A stretch of DNA of 64,000 bases from assembly GCA_963748405.1 (NCBI GenBank), contig CAVVIT010000007.1, positions 310,001 through 374,000 of the forward strand, given 5' to 3'. The notes below the pieces were generated by a model that had not been told where the DNA came from, did no database searches, and worked only from the letters and a program-made list of their open reading frames with translations. This DNA is from Fen-1273 sp963748405 (GTDB lineage Bacteria; Bacteroidota; Ignavibacteria; UBA10030; UBA6906). How positions within the stretch are numbered: the first letter of the stretch is position 1; every line of letters begins with the position of its first letter. Shown here in pieces: positions 59,848-64,000 of this stretch. The translations under genes and the position numbers were made by a program.

Positions 59848-62800
59848 TCAGCGGTCGTCGAGCGTTTTCCGGACTTCCTTCAGGACCGCCTGCAGGTGAT
59901 AGGGCTTCTGAAGGAACCCTTTGACCCCTGATGCGATGGCCTCCGCCTTCAGTTCGGGCTCCATGTACCCGCTGGCGAGTATCGTCCTGACGCCGGGATC
60001 GATCTCCTTCATCGCGAGGTAGAGCAGGTCGCCGCTCATCTTCGGGAGCCCGACGTCGCTGATGACGAGCGATATCTCGGTCCGGTGTTTCCTGAACGTG
60101 TCCAGCGCCGATTGTCCGTCCGAGGCCGAAAGGACCCTGTACCCGGCCGATTCCAGCGTCATGCGAAGGAGGTCTGCGAGGGCCTCTTCGTCCTCCACGA
60201 TAAAGATCGTCTCACTTCCGCCGGCGGTCTCCCCGGGCCCCGCCGGGGGAGCAGCCGGCTCGGTGAGCGATGCGGGCATCACGGGGAGATAAATCGCGAA
60301 GGTTGACCCCTCCCCGGGCGTGCTGTCCACGCGGATGAACCCCCTGTGGCTCTCGATGATGCCGAAGACGACGGCCATCCCGAGCCCGGTTCCCTTTCCC
60401 GGTCCCTTCGTGCTGAAAAACGGCTCGAATATCCTCCGCCGGGTATTTGCGTCCATCCCCACTCCCGTGTCGCTGGCGCGGATCTCCACGTACCCGGGGG
60501 CGTCCGCCAGCGGGAACGAGCGGCGGACCGTCTCGTGGGTCACCTTCCGCGTCGCGATGGCAATCGTTCCTCCCCGGGGCATCGCGTCCCGTGCGTTGAC
60601 GCAGATATTCAGGAGCACCTGGTGAATCTGCGTGGCGTCCGCCGTGACGGAGGGGATGCCCTCCGACAGGTCGCTCTCGATCGCGATGTTCCGGGGAAGA
60701 GTCTCCCCGAGAAACTTCAGGAGCTCGAGCACGATCTCGTTTACCCGCACCGATTCCCGCCGCCCTTCGTTCTTCCGCGCGAATGTCAGGAGCTGGCGGA
60801 CGACGCCGGCGGCCCGGTCCGCGGCCTTCGTGATCGCCTGTATCGAGGAGGAGCATTTTGCGGGATTCCCCGCCGAGCGGTCGATGAGCGCGATGTGCCC
60901 CAGGATGATCGCCAGGATGTTGTTGAAATCGTGCGCGATCCCCCCCGCGAGCGTGCCGATGCTCTCCATCTTCTGGGCCTGGAGTATCTGGGCTTCGAGG
61001 GCCTTCCGTTCGGAGATATCCTCGTACATCCCGTAGACGCCGACGTGTTTTCCGCCGATCAGTATCGGGTATCCCGTGATGTTGACGTCCACGCTCTTTC
61101 CGTCTTTCCTCCGCCGCCTGGACTCCCTGGAAACCGTCGTCCCGTGCTGGCTCAGTGAGCTCAGCGCCTCCGCCTCTTCACTGCATTCGGGGGGAACGAT
61201 GATCGCGTTGATGTTCTTTCCCCTGATATCGTCCGCCGTGTATCCGAACATCGCCTGGAACGACCTGTTCGCGTCGACGATGCAGTCGTCGGTTCCCATG
61301 AGCGCAATCCCGGCGGGAGCGTCTTCGAAGAGCCTCTGGTAGTACGCGGTCTGGGAGATGAGCGCCTCGTCCGCCCGTTTCCTGTCGATCGCCCTGGCGA
61401 TCTGGGATGAGACGTATTCCAGGATTTCCTGTTCCTGCTGGCTGTAGGCCGAGGAATCCGTGTAGTGCTGGACGACCATGACGCCGATCGTGTTGTCTTC
61501 GACGACGAGGGGGACCCCCAGCCAGACGGCGGCGGGCTTGCCGAGGAGCTCCGCCTCCCCTTTCGCGGCCAGCACGGTGAACTGCTCTTCGGTGCACAGC
61601 AGCGAGATGCCTTTCCGGAGGACGTATTCGGTCAGCCCCCGCCTGGGCTTCTTCGGGGCCGAGGGAGGGTCGAATTCGTCGGCGAAGTAGGGGAACGAAA
61701 GGAGGTCGTCCTTCCGGTCGTACAGCGCGACGTAGAAGTTCCCCGCCTCCATGATCTCCGAGACGATTCCGTGTATGGAGGCGCAGAGCTCGCGGATGCC
61801 CCCCGTGCTCCCGGCGGCCTGGGCGATCTTGTACACCGCCTGCTGGACCCGCTCCGTCTTTCTCCTCTGCATGACCGCCCCCAGCATGCTCGCGAGCGAC
61901 GCCAGTGCGTCGGTCTCCAGCACCGACCACGTGTGGTCGGCATGGCAGTCGTCGCACCCGATGAATCCCCACCACGACGTTCCCGCGAATATGGGGACGA
62001 CGAGTACCGACCGGATGTTCGCTCCCTGCAGCGGCGCCTGTTCCTCCGGCGGAAAGGCGGATGTGTCCCCGTACACCACGTCTCCCCCCTCGAGCACGCG
62101 CCGCCACCGCTCATGAGCCAGCCCCGAGAACGAGATGCGCTGAAAACCCGGCCTGCCGTCCCCGCCGTGCCCCGGATCGGTATTCCAGGCAAACTGCCTG
62201 GTCGCGACGATGGTCCCGCCGGCCACCTTCGCGTTCTCGAATATGTACGTCCTGTCGACGCGCATGACTCTCCCGAGCCGTTTCAGGAGGTCGTTGATCG
62301 TCGACTCCGGATCGGGGGACTTCAGGAACTGCTCGGCGGCGTCCCTGACGATCTTCAGAATCGCGTCCCGCCGGGCGACTGCTTCCTCCCCTTTCCTCCT
62401 GTCCCGCGTGTCCCTGATGACGATGAGGTCGGCGGACCTGCCCTCGTACTGTATCCGCCCCGCGTTGACTTCGACGGGGATCGGGTGCCCGGCCGCGCTC
62501 AGGAGTATGGTGTCGTACGTCGACGGGACCGGTTCCCCCTGCATGCGCTTCCGGTAGTTCTCCGAAAGCTTCTTGAGCTCGTCCGGATGGATGTAGCCCG
62601 TGTATGCGGTCCCGATCACGCTGTCGATGGGGGCGCCGAAAAAGTCCGCGAGCACGGGATTGAGATAGCGGACGATCCCGTCCTGTATGACTGCGATGCC
62701 GTCGTGCGCCCGTTCCACGAGGTTTCTGTATTTCTCCTCGCTCTCCAGGAGCCGCTGCTCGGAACGCTTCAGATCGGTGATGTCCACCGCGACGCCGAGC

Positions 62801-63204
62801 ACGCTCGGCGTTCTCTCCGGCCCGAATTGAAACGGGATCTTCGTCGTCTGGAGAAACCGGACGTGCCCCTGCGTGTCGGTGATTTCCTCCGCGGGGATCG
62901 TCTTCGGCTTCCCGTCCCGGATGACCGCAAGATCGTCCTCGTGAAATTGGATCGCCTCCCGTGGAGTGGCCGAAAAATCGGCGTCGGTCTTCCCGAGCCC
63001 CTCCTCGACCGTGGTGCCGTAGGCCTCCGCGATCGCCCTGTTCATCAGGAGAAACCTGCTCTGCTCGTCCTTGGCGAATACGAAATGCGGGACAAGATCA
63101 ATGACCTGACGGAGGAACTGTTCGCTCTCGCGGAGAGCGTCTTCCGCTTTTGAAGGAGGGGCGGACGGGCGATTGCGTGCCGCCTGGGGATTTCGTGTTT
63201 CCAT
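59848..63204 (-). CDS. Hybrid sensor histidine kinase with PAS, GAF and receiver domains
   Basis: With the ATG at 63204 the protein has 1118 residues and no membrane segment, so it is a cytoplasmic sensor. Order from the sequence: PAS 1 (about 20-140), PAS 2 (about 145-265), GAF 1 (about 285-450), GAF 2 (about 475-620), PAS 3 (about 630-745), HisKA with phospho-acceptor His758 in GGIAHDFNN, an ATPase domain (LNICVNARDAMPRGG, DTGVGMD, GTGLGMAVVFG), and a receiver with Asp1050 in VISDVGLPKMSGD. No DNA-binding output is attached, so an unlinked partner must exist. The Cys-rich stretch GCDDCHADHTWSV in GAF 1 is a possible metal, haem or redox site (inference). Confidence 0.93.
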   Translation of the reverse strand: METRNPQAARNRPSAPPSKAEDALRESEQFLRQVIDLVPHFVFAKDEQSRFLLMNRAIAEAYGTTVEEGLGKTDADFSATPREAIQFHEDDLAVIRDGKPKTIPAEEITDTQGHVRFLQTTKIPFQFGPERTPSVLGVAVDITDLKRSEQRLLESEEKYRNLVERAHDGIAVIQDGIVRYLNPVLADFFGAPIDSVIGTAYTGYIHPDELKKLSENYRKRMQGEPVPSTYDTILLSAAGHPIPVEVNAGRIQYEGRSADLIVIRDTRDRRKGEEAVARRDAILKIVRDAAEQFLKSPDPESTINDLLKRLGRVMRVDRTYIFENAKVAGGTIVATRQFAWNTDPGHGGDGRPGFQRISFSGLAHERWRRVLEGGDVVYGDTSAFPPEEQAPLQGANIRSVLVVPIFAGTSWWGFIGCDDCHADHTWSVLETDALASLASMLGAVMQRRKTERVQQAVYKIAQAAGSTGGIRELCASIHGIVSEIMEAGNFYVALYDRKDDLLSFPYFADEFDPPSAPKKPRRGLTEYVLRKGISLLCTEEQFTVLAAKGEAELLGKPAAVWLGVPLVVEDNTIGVMVVQHYTDSSAYSQQEQEILEYVSSQIARAIDRKRADEALISQTAYYQRLFEDAPAGIALMGTDDCIVDANRSFQAMFGYTADDIRGKNINAIIVPPECSEEAEALSSLSQHGTTVSRESRRRRKDGKSVDVNITGYPILIGGKHVGVYGMYEDISERKALEAQILQAQKMESIGTLAGGIAHDFNNILAIILGHIALIDRSAGNPAKCSSSIQAITKAADRAAGVVRQLLTFARKNEGRRESVRVNEIVLELLKFLGETLPRNIAIESDLSEGIPSVTADATQIHQVLLNICVNARDAMPRGGTIAIATRKVTHETVRRSFPLADAPGYVEIRASDTGVGMDANTRRRIFEPFFSTKGPGKGTGLGMAVVFGIIESHRGFIRVDSTPGEGSTFAIYLPVMPASLTEPAAPPAGPGETAGGSETIFIVEDEEALADLLRMTLESAGYRVLSASDGQSALDTFRKHRTEISLVISDVGLPKMSGDLLYLAMKEIDPGVRTILASGYMEPELKAEAIASGVKGFLQKPYHLQAVLKEVRKTLDDR

Positions 63205-63543
63205 GGCAGTTCGGAGAGCGATTTTGGACGTGATGAACCTGAAATATTGTGCAATTTGCGCGCCACATCCGGACATACGGGCATAATGCAGGGTTTTTTG
63301 CACGGTGAGCTCCCGGGGCGCCCTTCCGGGTCGGATAAAATGGACATTTCTACAACGCAGTGCGGGTCATTATTGACCTGATGGCTGCACGGGTTCCTGC
63401 CGTGATCACCCTTCCTTATACTCTTTTTATATCCCCCCGGTCATTCTTTACATCCCGTTGATTGCCTCCCGGCCTTGCTTTCCCAATATTGGTCCGCCCT
63501 GAAACGGGGATGCATGAAATCACACACACGGAGCGGCCACATC
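63205..63543. other. Intergenic region between the hybrid kinase and kdpC
   Basis: This 339-base gap is AT-richer than its neighbours and has no gene that I can support. A weak TTGATT...CAATAT pair lies at about 63456-63497 in front of kdpC. No kdpA or kdpB sequence is seen here. No clear riboswitch fold was recognised. Confidence 0.45.
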
Positions 63544-64000
63544 ATGTTCACGCGACACCTGGTTTCATCGGTACTCGCCCTGCTCGTATTTACGGTCATC
63601 ACGGGAGTGCTCTACCCGCTTCTGGTCACCGGAATCGCGCAGGCGGTGTTTCCCGGGAAGGCGAACGGAAGCCTGATCACGTCGGGAGGATCGACCGTCG
63701 GATCGGAGCTTATCGGCCAGCCCTTCAGCAGCCCGAAATACTTCTGGAGCCGTCTTTCGGCCACGTCTCCTTTCCCGTACAATGCGGGCTCGTCGACGGG
63801 GTCGAACCTCGGTCCCACGAACCCCGCCCTTGTTGACGAGGTCAAAGGGAGGATCGCGGACCTGACGAAGGCCGATTCGACGAACATGCTCCCCCTTCCC
63901 GTCGACCTGGTGACCTCGTCGTCAAGCGGGCTCGACCCCGACATCAGCCTCGCCGCGGCGTTGTACCAGGTGCCGAGGGTGGCCCGTGTCCGGGGCTTGA
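63544..64000 (+). CDS. kdpC: KdpC, potassium-transporting ATPase subunit C (3' end cut by window)
   Basis: At least 152 residues, open at the window end. The N-terminal helix reads SSVLALLVFTVITGVLYPLL followed by VTGIAQAVFPGKANGSLI, then the KdpC signatures GSELIGQPFSSPKYFWSRLSAT, YNAGSSTGSNLGPTNPAL and GLDPDISLAAALYQVPRVARVRG. KdpC stabilises the KdpFABC high-affinity potassium pump. The ATG at 63544 is chosen because family members start a few residues before this helix; an in-frame ATG at 63514 would add ten polar residues. It is the first plus-strand gene after the minus-strand kinase, so kdpA and kdpB are not directly upstream. Confidence 0.92.
   Translation, partial: MFTRHLVSSVLALLVFTVITGVLYPLLVTGIAQAVFPGKANGSLITSGGSTVGSELIGQPFSSPKYFWSRLSATSPFPYNAGSSTGSNLGPTNPALVDEVKGRIADLTKADSTNMLPLPVDLVTSSSSGLDPDISLAAALYQVPRVARVRGL

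Overview
The window is GC-rich bacterial DNA that is almost fully coding. It points to a member of the Bacteroidota/Ignavibacteriota (FCB) lineage. Four exported proteins end in a Por-secretion (type IX secretion, T9SS) sorting-type domain with the NYPNPFNP signature or a relative of it. There are also a PorV/PorQ-family barrel and a SusC-like TonB-dependent receptor with a carboxypeptidase-regulatory-like N-terminus. At the same time the clearest promoter is a plain TTGACT-17-TAATAT box rather than the Bacteroidia type, and no SusD is seen, which fits an Ignavibacteria-like organism better than Bacteroidia. This placement is inference.

Region 1 (1-7000): the tail of an unidentified gene, an exported S9 prolyl-oligopeptidase-type peptidase, a TatA fused to zinc ribbons, a secreted polysaccharide deacetylase with a T9SS tail, and a group II intron with its reverse transcriptase/maturase.

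Region 2 (7006-36806): a large glycan-use locus, most probably for beta-mannosides. A GH130-like gene and a LacI-family regulator diverge from a control region with a strong promoter and two operator-like palindromes. After the regulator come a 1268-residue T9SS protein built of three near-identical repeats, the TonB receptor, a large exported protein, the PorV-like protein, a parvulin-like protein, and a tightly overlapping run: sugar-binding lipoprotein, two ABC permeases, two exported alpha/alpha-toroid glycosidase-like proteins flanking a zinc alcohol dehydrogenase, and a T9SS LamG protein. It closes with a cytoplasmic GH2 beta-mannosidase and a convergent GH130 phosphorylase. The simplest reading is surface capture and degradation by T9SS proteins, outer-membrane passage through the TonB receptor, inner-membrane uptake by the ABC importer, and hydrolysis or phosphorolysis in the cytoplasm.

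Region 3 (36973-44071): an O-methyltransferase with two small membrane proteins, a hemerythrin, an ECF sigma factor operon with a membrane protein and a DUF4404-like protein, a chromate (CHR) transporter, and an OmpR/histidine-kinase pair.

Region 4 (44252-55511): a PepSY-like exported protein followed by a TolC-adaptor-RND efflux operon, facing a TetR-EmrA-EmrB-TolC-dienelactone hydrolase operon on the other strand; the two operons overlap tail to tail.

Region 5 (55620-64000): three permeases in a row (dicarboxylate/amino acid, nucleoside, nucleobase) behind a possible leader attenuator, a very large PAS/GAF hybrid histidine kinase on the minus strand, and the start of kdpC, cut by the window end. 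No tRNA, rRNA or CRISPR array was seen. Long reading frames opposite the real genes are common here because of the GC-rich third positions and were ignored.
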